64,000 nucleotides of DNA, from assembly GCA_049602155.1 (NCBI GenBank), contig JBMYRH010000017.1, positions 1 through 64,000 of the forward strand, in the 5' to 3' direction. The notes beneath the pieces are model-generated. The model was not told where the DNA came from, ran no database searches, and worked only from the letters and a program-made list of their open reading frames with translations. Positions 15,677 through 25,230 of this stretch are shown here, in pieces. The stretch comes from JBMYRH01 sp049602155 (GTDB lineage Bacteria > Myxococcota_A > UBA9042 > PHBI01 > JBMYRH01). The translations under genes were made by a program, and so were the position numbers. Numbering within the stretch: the first letter of the stretch is position 1; the number at the start of each line of letters is the position of its first letter.

Positions 15677-18289
15677 GTGCCGCAATCTGAGCACTTCGAA
15701 ATTCAGCTCGTCGCGATTCTGCTAACCAGAGGGGCGATCCAGCCCAACGACGTGCTTGAGTTGGTCACGCTCGCCAGGGACAGCGGTGAATCGCTTACCG
15801 ACCTCCTCGTGCAATCGGGTCAGGTGGAGATTGAGGTGCTCGAGCGCAGCATGGCGCAATGCGTCGCGGGCAACGACGCGACCGTGCGATACCGTATCTC
15901 CGACACTGTGCAGGACGGCAGAACCCCGCTGTCCACAGACAGCACAGGCCTCAGCAACACAGAGGAAAGCGCTGACCAAGACGACATCGTCGAACCAGCG
16001 CTTCAGCAAGCGATGAGTGGTAGAGATCGCTACCGCGACCTAAGACTTTTAGGCCGCGGTGGGATGGCCAACGTGACGCTAGCTCACGACCGCGTCCTGA
16101 ACCGTGAAGTCGCGCTCAAGGCTGTCCGGAAGAATCTACAGCTCCAAAACTCGGCCGAGCTGCTCTTGACCGAGGCCCGAATAACGGGCTTGCTCGACCA
16201 CCCTGGGATCGTCCCTGTGTACGACATCGGGGGTGATCAAGACGGCTTCTCTTTCTACACCATGCGAGCGGTGACTCAACCTAGCCTCGCCGACCAGATC
16301 AGCGGCCCCTCCAACGCTCAGATCGCGATGACACTTGAGGAATCGGTCGCGACCATTCGCCAAGTCTGCTTGACCGTTCAATACGCTCATGAACGCGGGG
16401 TGATCCATCGAGACTTGAAGCCCGACAACATCCTGCTGGGCGACTACGGCGAGGTCTATGTCGTGGACTGGGGGGTGGCTAGGGTGGTCGACGAGACCCT
16501 CGGCTTGAGCCGCACATACGAAGAACCCGAGGGGTTCATCGTGGGGACGATGCAGTACATGTCTCCGGAGCAAGCTCGGGGTGACACTGCCTCGATTGAC
16601 GCACGCTCTGACGTCTATGGGCTCGGCGGTCTCCTCTACTTTTCATTGACCGCGAGCGCACCCTTCCTCGAGGAGAACCTCTTAGAGCTCCGGAGTGCCG
16701 TCCTTAAGCAGTCCCCCGAGCCCCTACAACGCCGAGCGCCAAGTCACCGCATCCCACCAGAGCTCTCAGACATCTGCTTCAAGGCGATGGCGAAGGACCC
16801 CGACGAGCGGTATCAGTCGGCAAAAGAGATGGCGAATGAGCTAGGCTCATTTTTGGCCGGCGAAAAGCGTCGTTCACGGGCCTTCGCAGCCGTCGAACAG
16901 GACATCGCCCGGGGGGCTGCAGCGCGACTCAAATGGGGCAGTCTGCTGTGCGAGAATTGGGGGCTCAGGGAAGAGTGCGCCGCACTTGAGGCGACCCTAC
17001 CGACTTGGGCACCGGCGGAAGAGAAGAAACAGCTGTGGGCCATGAAGTCGGAGATCCACCACCTGGAGCTGGAGGCTGAGCGCACCTTCGCCGAAGCGAC
17101 TCGTCATTACAGCCAAGCCTTGACCCACTCTGTGGAGGCCCCGAAGGCTAGCAAAGCCCTTGGTGAGATGTATTGGCAGCGCCTAGAGGAGGCGGAGTCG
17201 TTCAACAAGACGGCGGAGTCGATCGCCTGGGAGGGGCGCATCCTTCAATACGGTGATGCCGCGACCCGCGCGAAGCTCAAAGCCGGAGGCAACATCCTGG
17301 TGACAAGCGACATGCCGGGCGTGCGTGTCAGCCTCCAGCGCTACACGGAGAGCGGGCGACGCCTTCTCCCAGTCACTGTCCTCAAGGATCGTCACCTCCC
17401 TTTAGAGGCCAAAGACCTGAAACCAGGTAGCTATCGACTCTCCGTAGCACAAGAGTCTGGCGCTCCGATCCATATCCCGGTCACGGTCGCACGCGCACAG
17501 TCAATCGAAGTGAAGCTCACCCTGCCCTCCAGCGCCCAGATCCCTGAGGGTTGGGTCTATATCGATGGTGGTGCCTTCCGCGTCGGGTTGGAGCCCAGCG
17601 GAAAGCAGGTGAACCTGCCACCCTTCGCGATCATGACCTATCCGGTCACCTGCGAGCAGTACCTCGAGTTCCTCAACGACATCCGCCTTGAGTCGCCTCA
17701 ACTCGCCAGCAGTCATGCGCCGCGAATCCATGAGGACGCGCCGAGCTATTTCGAGCAAGACGAGAGTGGACATTATAGCCTTCCAGAGAAAGATCCTGAA
17801 GGCGACACTTGGCACCCCAACTGGCCGATCATCTTGGTCAACTATGCCGATTGCCTAGCATACGCCGCATGGCGCGGGGCAAAAGACGGGCATCAATATC
17901 GCCTCCCAACCTCGATGGAGTGGCAGAAGGCGGCCCGGGGTGTAGACGGGAGGACGTACCCTTGGGGCTACCACTTCGACGCCACGTTCTGCTGTATGCG
18001 TGACAGCGCCGAAGGCCGAGCGATGCCAACCCCGGTCGGCGAATTCGAAGTCGACACATCGCCTTACGGCGTGCGCGACATGGCCGGCAACGTAGTCGAG
18101 TGGACGTCCACCCCCTCTCAAAAGGCCAGTCAACCAGCAGGACAGTCCGAGGTAATGACACAAATCCTTGAGGGTTCTGCGTACAACTCGGCGTCCTTTG
18201 TCTGCTCGCTCGACTTCGGCATGTCGAGCCCAGTCACCTTCCGGCATGGGCACTACGGCTTCCGACTCGCCACCGACGTTCAGAAATAG
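15677..18289 (+). CDS. Ser/Thr protein kinase fused to a C-terminal FGE-sulfatase (SUMF1-type) domain
   Basis: GTG 15677 is preceded by GAGGG (15669-15673). 870 residues: a roughly 110-residue N-terminal helical domain; a PknB-type kinase domain (about 115-400) with a Gly-rich loop LGRGGMANV, catalytic HRDLKPDN (His244), DWG (264-266) in place of DFG, and a MSPEQA activation-segment end; a charged helical linker (about 400-530); a PEGA-like beta domain (about 540-615); and an FGE-sulfatase domain (about 625-870) ending in AGNVVEW and GHYGFRLA. No membrane helix is evident, so it is probably cytosolic. Kinase-FGE fusions recur in Myxococcota and Planctomycetes. In such fusions the FGE domain often lacks the formylglycine copper-site cysteines and may serve as a binding module; whether that holds here is untested. 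Confidence 0.9.
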   Translation: MPQSEHFEIQLVAILLTRGAIQPNDVLELVTLARDSGESLTDLLVQSGQVEIEVLERSMAQCVAGNDATVRYRISDTVQDGRTPLSTDSTGLSNTEESADQDDIVEPALQQAMSGRDRYRDLRLLGRGGMANVTLAHDRVLNREVALKAVRKNLQLQNSAELLLTEARITGLLDHPGIVPVYDIGGDQDGFSFYTMRAVTQPSLADQISGPSNAQIAMTLEESVATIRQVCLTVQYAHERGVIHRDLKPDNILLGDYGEVYVVDWGVARVVDETLGLSRTYEEPEGFIVGTMQYMSPEQARGDTASIDARSDVYGLGGLLYFSLTASAPFLEENLLELRSAVLKQSPEPLQRRAPSHRIPPELSDICFKAMAKDPDERYQSAKEMANELGSFLAGEKRRSRAFAAVEQDIARGAAARLKWGSLLCENWGLREECAALEATLPTWAPAEEKKQLWAMKSEIHHLELEAERTFAEATRHYSQALTHSVEAPKASKALGEMYWQRLEEAESFNKTAESIAWEGRILQYGDAATRAKLKAGGNILVTSDMPGVRVSLQRYTESGRRLLPVTVLKDRHLPLEAKDLKPGSYRLSVAQESGAPIHIPVTVARAQSIEVKLTLPSSAQIPEGWVYIDGGAFRVGLEPSGKQVNLPPFAIMTYPVTCEQYLEFLNDIRLESPQLASSHAPRIHEDAPSYFEQDESGHYSLPEKDPEGDTWHPNWPIILVNYADCLAYAAWRGAKDGHQYRLPTSMEWQKAARGVDGRTYPWGYHFDATFCCMRDSAEGRAMPTPVGEFEVDTSPYGVRDMAGNVVEWTSTPSQKASQPAGQSEVMTQILEGSAYNSASFVCSLDFGMSSPVTFRHGHYGFRLATDVQK

Positions 18290-18488
18290 AGCCCTCCACT
18301 CGTGCCGCAGTGCCCCGTTCGCATCATTTTTTTTTCAGACGCTCTTCATTTTTCTATCAAGGGTCGTGCAAACTCTACCGATGGTAATCATTCAGAGCTG
18401 ATCTGGTTTTTGATTCGAGAGCGGTCGATGGCGAGACGTCCATCAACGGCCCTCAGCGAGCGGGCACATATAGGTCGAAGGGGTCGTG

Positions 18489-20867
18489 ATGCGGTTGCAG
18501 GGATTACTGTTCCTATTACTCTGGGTGATGTGTGTCGGAGGCTGTGCGGAGTCATCCCCACCCGAGCCCGACGAAACGACCGACACGCAGCCGGGGGAGA
18601 GCGCAGAACCAGGGGAGGACGACGCACCCTCGACGCCAACCCCTCCCATCGAGACGCCCCCGGACCGCGTAGCCCCAGAAGTTGAAGAGGCTGTCAGCGT
18701 GACCACACGATGCCTCGCTTCGACGACCTGCGAGCGGAGCGGATTCCAGGAGAGCGTCGGTCGGGTCGTCGGCTCAACTTGGGCAGGGGCTCGTCCCTGC
18801 ACACCCGATACGTTCTACGAGATCAACGGGGCGTGGCCTGAAGCCTTCGGGGACGTCGCGGTCCGCTACGTCAGCGCAGAGGCCTCCGCGGACGGCACAG
18901 GCCTGACCTCGGACAGCCCGCTGTCCTTTGATGAAGCGGTGACCTCAGCGACAGACGCAGACACCGTAGTCCTGTCACTGCTGCCAGGCGCCCACACCTC
19001 CGCGGGGACCTTAGAGGGCGCCGCTGGGGCTGCTCACGTGATGGTCGTCAGCCCGTGTTGGGAGGACACCAGCGTGACATTGGCGGCGCCCCTGAGTGTG
19101 AGCGGCGCGGCCCGAGTGCTGATCGCCGGCGTGGAGCTCGTCGGGCCCGATTCAGGCATCATGAACCTCTCAGAGGTGGGCCAAGCCAGCATCCTCAACA
19201 GCGTCCTATCCGGTGATGGAGCGTCTGCCGAGAGTGCTGAGTACGCCGCTCATGGTGTCCAGGCGACCGACGTCGGCAAACTCACGCTCTTCGCCGTGTC
19301 ACTGCGGCGCGTCACCAAGGGTGTCCACGCGACCGACACCCATGTCTTCGCCTCCGGGCTTCACGCCGAGTCGTTCACCACCTCGGCGGTGATCACGAGC
19401 GACGGCGGGGGGAGCGATGAGGTGAACCTCTCCGACATGCATGGTCTGGCCATGCAACACTCGGTCATCTCTGGTGGTGGGACCGCGACTGGACCCGGCA
19501 TCGCGCTGATGGGCGCGGCGGCCATCGTTCACAACGTCGAGGTCAACACCATGGCTCGAGGCGCGGACAACACCGGGGGCGCCGGCTTATCGGCTGAGGT
19601 CAGCGTGGTCAGGCTCGACGCGGTGTCCCTCCATGACAACGCTGGCGCAGGCGTCAGCGTTCACGACACCCTGGCGTGGCTGTCGGACAGCGTCATCAGC
19701 GGCAACACGCCTGGCATCCGCGCCAACGCGACCAAGGGGCTCTCTATCCCCGGCGACACCTACCTGCCTGAGGGCACCTATATCCCAGGCGACACGTACA
19801 TCCCGGGTGACACATACATCCCCGGCGACACCTACATCCCGGGCGACACATACATCCCCGGCGACACCTACATCCCGGGTGACACATACATCCCCGGCGA
19901 CACATACATCCCCGGCGACACATACATCCCCGGCGACACCTACCTGCCGATCGGTCCATCGAACGAGTCGACATTCCCGGGGGCTCAAGCATTCCCAGAG
20001 GGCGCCTCGATTAGCGAGCGCTTCGGGACCTTGATCCTCAGTGACTCAGTGACCGTCAGCGCGAACGCAGTGGTGGGTGTACATGTCGACGGCGCGAACC
20101 TCGTCATGAGCGACAGCCAGGTCAACACCACGGAGAGCCTCACCGGTGAGGTCACGGCCGACAGTGGCAACGTCGGTCACGGCGTCTATCTATCTGCGGC
20201 TCCTCGGGTACACATCTCCGGGGTCGAACTGGGCCACAATCAAGGGGCTGGCCTCTTGGGCCATAGCGTCAGCTCCGGTGACGCCGCCTCGGGCAGCTTC
20301 CTCGTGACTCAATCCACTGTGACAGGCAACGGCCTCGGAGGCTTGTGGGTGCAAGAGCCCCCGTCAGCAGCCGATCCCAAGCCGCCACAGCCCATCGCTG
20401 AGATCACCGAGAGCGCGCTCTTTGGTAACGTGGGCTTCGCGGCCTACCTGGCGGGGTTAACCGTCCGAATCGCCGATAGCGATTTAGGGCTCACCGACGA
20501 CACCGGGGTCACCTTGAGCTGCCCGGAGGGGATGGAGCAAGCCGCCAACGGCTGCGACGACAAGATGGTACCGACGCCCATCGGGAGCGGTGTCGACTTT
20601 GGAGACGCCTTCCACATCTGCGGCGCCCAGACCCTTGAGCTGCTCAACAGCCGCCTCTTCGCTGTCCCTCGCTATGGTGGCTTCCTCTTTAACGTGCTCA
20701 ACGTTGACATTACCGGCACGGACTTGGGCGACACGGAGCTTGTCTACCGCTTCATGGGTGGTGTGAGCGAGCCCCCGGCTGGCATCGAGTGGGCAGAGGA
20801 AGACCTCACCGACGCCAACCCTGTGCCAGAGAAGATCCTTTGGGGCGCGCCCCCCTCGGACTACTAG
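18489..20867 (+). CDS. Beta-helix lipoprotein with YIPGDT hexapeptide repeats
   Basis: ATG 18489 is preferred over the adjacent GTG 18486 because GAAGGGG (18477-18483) is 5 nt from the ATG but only 2 from the GTG. The 792 residues start with a lipoprotein signal (VGGC, Cys19), then a Pro/Glu/Asp/Thr-rich stalk (about 20-70) and a parallel beta-helix rich in DSxISGN-type turns. Between residues about 420 and 485 the coil is interrupted by eleven hexapeptide units of the IPGDTY type, then the helix resumes with a short Cys-containing C-terminus (CPEGMEQAANGCDD). I know no named family for it. It sits between two kinase genes; the 196-nt upstream gap holds poly-T tracts but no clear promoter. 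Confidence 0.8.
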   Translation: MRLQGLLFLLLWVMCVGGCAESSPPEPDETTDTQPGESAEPGEDDAPSTPTPPIETPPDRVAPEVEEAVSVTTRCLASTTCERSGFQESVGRVVGSTWAGARPCTPDTFYEINGAWPEAFGDVAVRYVSAEASADGTGLTSDSPLSFDEAVTSATDADTVVLSLLPGAHTSAGTLEGAAGAAHVMVVSPCWEDTSVTLAAPLSVSGAARVLIAGVELVGPDSGIMNLSEVGQASILNSVLSGDGASAESAEYAAHGVQATDVGKLTLFAVSLRRVTKGVHATDTHVFASGLHAESFTTSAVITSDGGGSDEVNLSDMHGLAMQHSVISGGGTATGPGIALMGAAAIVHNVEVNTMARGADNTGGAGLSAEVSVVRLDAVSLHDNAGAGVSVHDTLAWLSDSVISGNTPGIRANATKGLSIPGDTYLPEGTYIPGDTYIPGDTYIPGDTYIPGDTYIPGDTYIPGDTYIPGDTYIPGDTYIPGDTYLPIGPSNESTFPGAQAFPEGASISERFGTLILSDSVTVSANAVVGVHVDGANLVMSDSQVNTTESLTGEVTADSGNVGHGVYLSAAPRVHISGVELGHNQGAGLLGHSVSSGDAASGSFLVTQSTVTGNGLGGLWVQEPPSAADPKPPQPIAEITESALFGNVGFAAYLAGLTVRIADSDLGLTDDTGVTLSCPEGMEQAANGCDDKMVPTPIGSGVDFGDAFHICGAQTLELLNSRLFAVPRYGGFLFNVLNVDITGTDLGDTELVYRFMGGVSEPPAGIEWAEEDLTDANPVPEKILWGAPPSDY
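19746..19943 (+). repeat. 18-nt minisatellite encoding IPGDTY, eleven units
   Basis: Nine uniform 18-nt units run from 19782 to 19943, preceded by two degenerate units (IPGDTY, LPEGTY) from 19746. Units differ only at wobble positions (CCC/CCG, GGC/GGT, ACC/ACA), and identical variants alternate, which suggests expansion by slippage or unequal exchange. The unit is a multiple of three, so copy-number change preserves the frame. Confidence 0.95.
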
Positions 20868-20883
20868 CGGCTCGCCTCCCCGA

Positions 20884-20905
20884 GCGCACGGCGAAGCCTG
20901 TGCGC
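20884..20905. terminator. Hairpin between convergent genes
   Basis: GCGCAC-GGC-GAA-GCC-T-GTGCGC forms a 9-bp stem with one bulged T, placed 17 nt after the beta-helix gene stop and 31 nt from the end of the convergent S4 gene. There is no T-tract on either side, so intrinsic termination is only possible. Confidence 0.35.
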
Positions 20906-20935
20906 CGGGGGCTCACCTAAGGCCGCTGATCCCTC

Positions 20936-21226
20936 TCAGCTGCTAGGGTCCGGCTCATCCGAGAGCGCCACACGCACCCCTGGGAGAGGTGTCCACGGCT
21001 CGGCGGAGTCGGGATCATCTCCCGCCTCTTGATAGCCGACCTCGACCCCCGGCTCGAGCCGATGGTCCGAGTCGAAGACCGGCTGCCTGTTGACCGCCAC
21101 GCGTCCCGCCTGAATCGCGCGCAGGATCCCAGCTCGGCGCTCGTCAATCAGGTGATAAACGAGCCACTCGACGAGCGGCATGCCAGCTTCCTTGTCACCC
21201 ACGGTGATGTTGATCACGAAACGCAT
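20936..21226 (-). CDS. Small S4-domain RNA-binding protein
   Basis: ATG 21226 gives a 96-residue protein starting MRFVINITV. The segment PLVEWLVYHL...RRAGILRAIQAGRVAVNRQPV...DHRLEPGVEVGY has the S4 layout seen at the N-terminus of RluD-type pseudouridine synthases and in stand-alone S4 proteins: two helices, a GRVxVN turn and a late beta strand. No catalytic domain follows, so it is a free RNA-binding module. A longer start at 21298 would add 24 residues unlike the family. It diverges from the kinase gene at 21320. Confidence 0.7.
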   Translation of the reverse strand: MRFVINITVGDKEAGMPLVEWLVYHLIDERRAGILRAIQAGRVAVNRQPVFDSDHRLEPGVEVGYQEAGDDPDSAEPWTPLPGVRVALSDEPDPSS

Positions 21227-21319
21227 GGTGCACTGTACCGCGTCTCTCCCCGATTCACACCTGCGGGTCATCAGGCGCTCACCTTGCCCTCCCCTCACCC
21301 TTCAGCCTACCCTCGATGC

Positions 21320-24100
21320 ATGACGCTCAAACCTGGCACGTCGGTCGAGCGCTACATCATTCAAGGGGTGATTGGCGAAGGGGCGATGGCGGTCGTCTAT
21401 CAGGCGAAGCATCGTGACCTTGGGAGCATGCACGCACTCAAGCAGCTGACTCGCCCCGACGCAGAGGTCCGCGAGCGTTTGGTTCAAGAGGGGCGCCTTC
21501 AGTCCACCCTCAGCCACCCGAACGTCGTGAGCGTGACTGACCTGGTCGAGGTCGCCGGTATGCCGGCCTTGGTCATGGAGTACATCGCCGGGCCCACGCT
21601 CCAGCAGCTCTTGAAGAAAGGTCCGCTCTCGATGGAGCAGATCGACGCCCTCGCGTCAGGGATCTTAAGAGGGGTCGCCGCCGCCCACGCCCACGGCCTC
21701 GTCCACCGCGACCTGAAACCGGGCAACATCCTCGTCTCCCTCACCAACGATGCGTTAGTCCCTAAGATCGCCGACTTCGGGCTCGCCAAGGTCCTCGCAC
21801 AAGGAGGCGAGGGGCTTCTGGCCACGCAGACCGGATCTTCGATGGGGACGCCCGCCTACATGGCCCCCGAGCAGATCCAGGACTCCAGCACCGTCGACGC
21901 CCGCGCCGACATCTTCGCCCTCGGAGCGATCCTCTACGAGCTCGTCACCGGCGCGCGATGCTTTGAAGGCCAGAAAGTCATCCCCCTGTGGCGTAACATC
22001 TGTGCGGGGAAATACACCGCGATAACGGAGCGGCAACCGGACGCTCCCGAGCGCATGGTGCGCGCCATCGATGGCGCCTTGAGGACCGAACCTGACGAGC
22101 GAATTCAGGACGTCGACTCACTGCTCAGCACCTGGTTTGAGGGCCCCGAGGGCGGCCCCTCGATCTCGGTCATCGACTCCGCAGACCTTTGGCCACAGAC
22201 CGTCCGCGAGGAGATCCAGGCGCTCGCCAGCTCACCCACGAAGCCCGACACGGCGGCGCTGTCAGACACCCTCGGCCTCGCGCACACCATGGCAGAGGGG
22301 GCCCCTCCAGCCCCCATCTCCGGGTCGATGAGCCCCGACCTCAAACCCGAGCTGGAGACCCAACCCAACCGCCCCTCACGGACCGGCTGGCTGGTCGGGG
22401 GGCTGCTCCTGCTGCTCCTGCTGACCGTCGCCATCACGTGGGTGCTCAAGCCAACGACGCCCGACCCGACAGCGCAACACCGCTCACCACCCCAGGCCAA
22501 TGTCGAAGTGAGCCCCGAGGTCGCCCCGACCCCGGTCCCACCTGCGGAACGGTTGATACACTTGGACGCGGTGACCGAGGCCGCCTCCTTGCGACGCTTC
22601 GAGGCCGCGAAGGCTGCGATCGCCCAGGGGGAGTTTCCTCGCGCAGAGCGCCTCCTCGACACGCTCCTGAAGGCGCACCCCAAGGCGGCGATGCCGCATT
22701 CACTCCGCTCACTCACTCGCTTCTTCCTGCACAAAGATGACCTCTCAATGCAGGACTCTGCGGCGGCAGCGCTCCTGGCGCGCGACCTCACCACCCCTCA
22801 AGGTCAGCTCTTACGCCTGACGGATCGAAGCTGGCGAGAGCACGACAACGCGGATGCCCTGCTGACTCAGTGGACGGCGCTGCGCGAGGTGCATCACGAC
22901 CCCGTGCTCACGCTCCTGTACCTCACCGGTGCGCGCTACCTGATCGCGCCAGCTGCACATGCTGCTGCCTTGAACCAGGCAAAGGAGCGCTACCCAGAGG
23001 TGGTCGCGCTGTGGCTCCTCGAGCTGCGCCTCCTCGAAGCGCGGAGCGCGCCTAAGCAGGTCCTCGAGGCCGCCCAAGAGGCCGCTCGAATCCACCCCGC
23101 CTCCAGTGCGATTCAGCTCGTGCGGTACGAAGCCATGGTCGAACTCGGTCAATACGAAGACGCAGAGCGCGGCCTGAAGTCCGTCCTCGTTCAAGACGGC
23201 AGCCTGGTCGGTGCGCGCATGGCGCTCGCAGATCTCTACCTCGTCACGGACCGTGAGTCTGAGCGTATGAGCGCCATGATGCACATCCTCAGTGACACCA
23301 CCGCGGTCTCAGACCAGCTGCGCTTCCTGGAACATCACGCCAGCATCATGGCGAACCGAGGCCGCCTAAAGGACGCCACCAAACTCTGGGATTTCTGTAT
23401 GCGGATCGGGGTCGACGAGCGCTTCTTTGTGCGGTCCGCGAGCTGCGGGATGAGCGCACTCACTGCCCTCGCTTGGTTCGAGATCCACGACGAAAGCGCA
23501 GCGTGGCACATCCGCATGAGCGAGGTGCTCGATCAGCCCGAACTTGACGCCTCGGCCCGAACACTCCATCGCCTGCTCTTGCTGTGGAACACGACATGGA
23601 GCGCGATGCAGACGGACCCAACGAAAGTCGCCGGGGCGCACGCGCTCGTGGCTCGGGTGGAGGCTTTCTCAGAGGGCACCCTACCCTTCGGGCTCAAGCG
23701 CTGGCTCCTCTCTCGCATCCGGTTCGAGCTCGCGCTCGTCGAGGGTGATGTGCCGCAACTGCGTGGACAACTCGCGAAGCTACTCGCCAGCGCCAAAGCA
23801 GCCCACGGTGCCCTGACCTGCGAGGTCCTGGATGCACAGACGCGGGCCGGCGTCGTCTTAAAGGACGAAGCCTTCGTCACCGAGGCAGTCGACCTCATAC
23901 TCAAAGGGGCATGTGTGCCCCACGCCAACCTCGGCATCCAGCAAGCCAAGGCCCGCACGATGGCCATCAAGGCCTACACAGTGCGCGGTGAGGAGGCCCG
24001 GGCGAAGGCGCTGCTCGGTGAGTTCTGGGCCGCGTGGCCCAACGCTGACGAGTCCCTCTCGCTGGTGGCCTGGGCGAAGCGCCTAGAGGCGGCACCATAG
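21320..24100 (+). CDS. Membrane-anchored Ser/Thr protein kinase with TPR-like C-terminal region
   Basis: ATG 21320 begins MTLKPGTSVERYIIQGVIGEGAMAVVYQ, the usual start of a PknB-type kinase; the frame is open upstream to 21029, but that part is antisense to the S4 gene and lacks kinase features. 926 residues: kinase domain (about 10-275) with GEGAMAVV, HRDLKPGN (His129), DFG (152-154) and GTPAYMAPEQ; a juxtamembrane linker; one transmembrane helix (about 356-377, GWLVGGLLLLLLLT); and a roughly 530-residue helical region with TPR-like repeats (for example EFPRAERLLDTLLKAHPKAA). The kinase is thus cytosolic and the TPR-like part periplasmic. The stop is 3 nt from that of the convergent PhoD-like gene. 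Confidence 0.9.
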   Translation: MTLKPGTSVERYIIQGVIGEGAMAVVYQAKHRDLGSMHALKQLTRPDAEVRERLVQEGRLQSTLSHPNVVSVTDLVEVAGMPALVMEYIAGPTLQQLLKKGPLSMEQIDALASGILRGVAAAHAHGLVHRDLKPGNILVSLTNDALVPKIADFGLAKVLAQGGEGLLATQTGSSMGTPAYMAPEQIQDSSTVDARADIFALGAILYELVTGARCFEGQKVIPLWRNICAGKYTAITERQPDAPERMVRAIDGALRTEPDERIQDVDSLLSTWFEGPEGGPSISVIDSADLWPQTVREEIQALASSPTKPDTAALSDTLGLAHTMAEGAPPAPISGSMSPDLKPELETQPNRPSRTGWLVGGLLLLLLLTVAITWVLKPTTPDPTAQHRSPPQANVEVSPEVAPTPVPPAERLIHLDAVTEAASLRRFEAAKAAIAQGEFPRAERLLDTLLKAHPKAAMPHSLRSLTRFFLHKDDLSMQDSAAAALLARDLTTPQGQLLRLTDRSWREHDNADALLTQWTALREVHHDPVLTLLYLTGARYLIAPAAHAAALNQAKERYPEVVALWLLELRLLEARSAPKQVLEAAQEAARIHPASSAIQLVRYEAMVELGQYEDAERGLKSVLVQDGSLVGARMALADLYLVTDRESERMSAMMHILSDTTAVSDQLRFLEHHASIMANRGRLKDATKLWDFCMRIGVDERFFVRSASCGMSALTALAWFEIHDESAAWHIRMSEVLDQPELDASARTLHRLLLLWNTTWSAMQTDPTKVAGAHALVARVEAFSEGTLPFGLKRWLLSRIRFELALVEGDVPQLRGQLAKLLASAKAAHGALTCEVLDAQTRAGVVLKDEAFVTEAVDLILKGACVPHANLGIQQAKARTMAIKAYTVRGEEARAKALLGEFWAAWPNADESLSLVAWAKRLEAAP

Positions 24101-24103
24101 GGC

Positions 24104-25192
24104 TTACGGAGCCTGGGTGAGTTCATCAAAGGTGAGGCAGTGCTCAAAGAGCGTCTGCGCCTCCTCACCACGAAGCTCCAAGTGAACCTCTCGATGCCTC
24201 CAATCGACGCTGAGGAGCCCAAAGTTCGGCTCAAAGACCGCCTCCCCTAGCCGGGTATTGCTGGGCTCGAGGATGGTGCCCACCTGGTTAATGCCGCTCG
24301 AGGTGAGGTCGTAGATCGGCGGCTGACCCGAGGGGGTGAGCCGTGAGAGCTCTCCGTGGTGCACATCACCGCTCAAGAAGAGGACCGGGCTCGGACCTGA
24401 CTGACCGAGCAAGGCCACCAACCGCGCGCGCTCTCGCGGCAGGTTGGCCCAGCTCTCAAAGCCGGTGTAGTCGCCGCTAAATTGAATGCTGCTCGCGATA
24501 ATGCGCAGCGCCGCGGGCTCCTCCAAGCGGGCCTCAAGCCACGCCCATTGGGCGTCTCCGAGGAGCACGGCGCTTGGGTCGGGGCGATAGCGATGCTTAA
24601 AGCGCGGATCGTCCCCAGCTGGCGCGAGAGGCCCTCGAAAGCTGCGCGTGTCCAAGACGAGCAGCTGAACGCGGCGGTCCCCCTCGCCATAGGTGAATGC
24701 GCCGTAGACGCCGGGGTGCTGGCGTTGGGGCCCCTCGGGTGGGACCTGCCAAAAGTCGAGGAAGACCGCCTCGGAGGCTTCGCGCATCGGATACTCACGA
24801 CCGCCATCATTTTTTCCATAGTCGTGGTCATCCCAGGTCGCGACGATGGGGACCGCTGCACGCAGTCTCTGAAACTCTGGCCGCTCCGCTAAGCGCGCAT
24901 ACGTGGCCTCGAGAGTCGCCCGGTCTTCGGTGTCTCCGTAGATGTTGTCACCGAGGTAGACAAAGACATCAGGCTCTGCGGCGATGGCGGCGTCCAACAC
25001 GGGCTGTGGCCGATCTTGGTGCGCACAGGAGCCAAAGGCGAGGGTGAAATTCGAGGGCGCTGGGCGAGCCTCCGGTGCCGACACAGCGGCGACCGTTGGC
25101 ATGCGCTCGGCCGCCGGGGTTGCGCACGCCGCGCAAAGTGACACTGCGAGGGCGACGAGGCGCTGACTGTTCATGTGCCTAGCGAAGATCAC
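24104..25192 (-). CDS. PhoD-like alkaline phosphatase/phosphodiesterase, exported
   Basis: GTG 25192 is favoured by an AAGGAGG-type site about 5 nt upstream; an in-frame ATG six codons later (25174) lacks one. 362 residues with an N-terminal signal ending near CAAC (possibly lipidated), then the PhoD metallophosphoesterase signature: FGSCAHQ, YLGDNIYGD, ATWDDHDYGKND, LDTRSFRGP and LSGDVHHGE. Family members are Ca/Fe-dependent enzymes that release phosphate from phosphodiesters and monoesters outside the cytoplasm. It is the last gene of a five-gene minus-strand run, 38 nt after the preceding lipoprotein gene. Confidence 0.85.
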   Translation of the reverse strand: MIFARHMNSQRLVALAVSLCAACATPAAERMPTVAAVSAPEARPAPSNFTLAFGSCAHQDRPQPVLDAAIAAEPDVFVYLGDNIYGDTEDRATLEATYARLAERPEFQRLRAAVPIVATWDDHDYGKNDGGREYPMREASEAVFLDFWQVPPEGPQRQHPGVYGAFTYGEGDRRVQLLVLDTRSFRGPLAPAGDDPRFKHRYRPDPSAVLLGDAQWAWLEARLEEPAALRIIASSIQFSGDYTGFESWANLPRERARLVALLGQSGPSPVLFLSGDVHHGELSRLTPSGQPPIYDLTSSGINQVGTILEPSNTRLGEAVFEPNFGLLSVDWRHREVHLELRGEEAQTLFEHCLTFDELTQAP

Positions 25193-25230
25193 CTCTCCCT
25201 CCTTGAAAAGCCCCCAAGACCCGACGTCAA

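Noticed and set aside
19746..19943. CRISPR-like regular repeat
   Set aside because: 18-nt units without spacers, in frame inside a coding region; a protein minisatellite.
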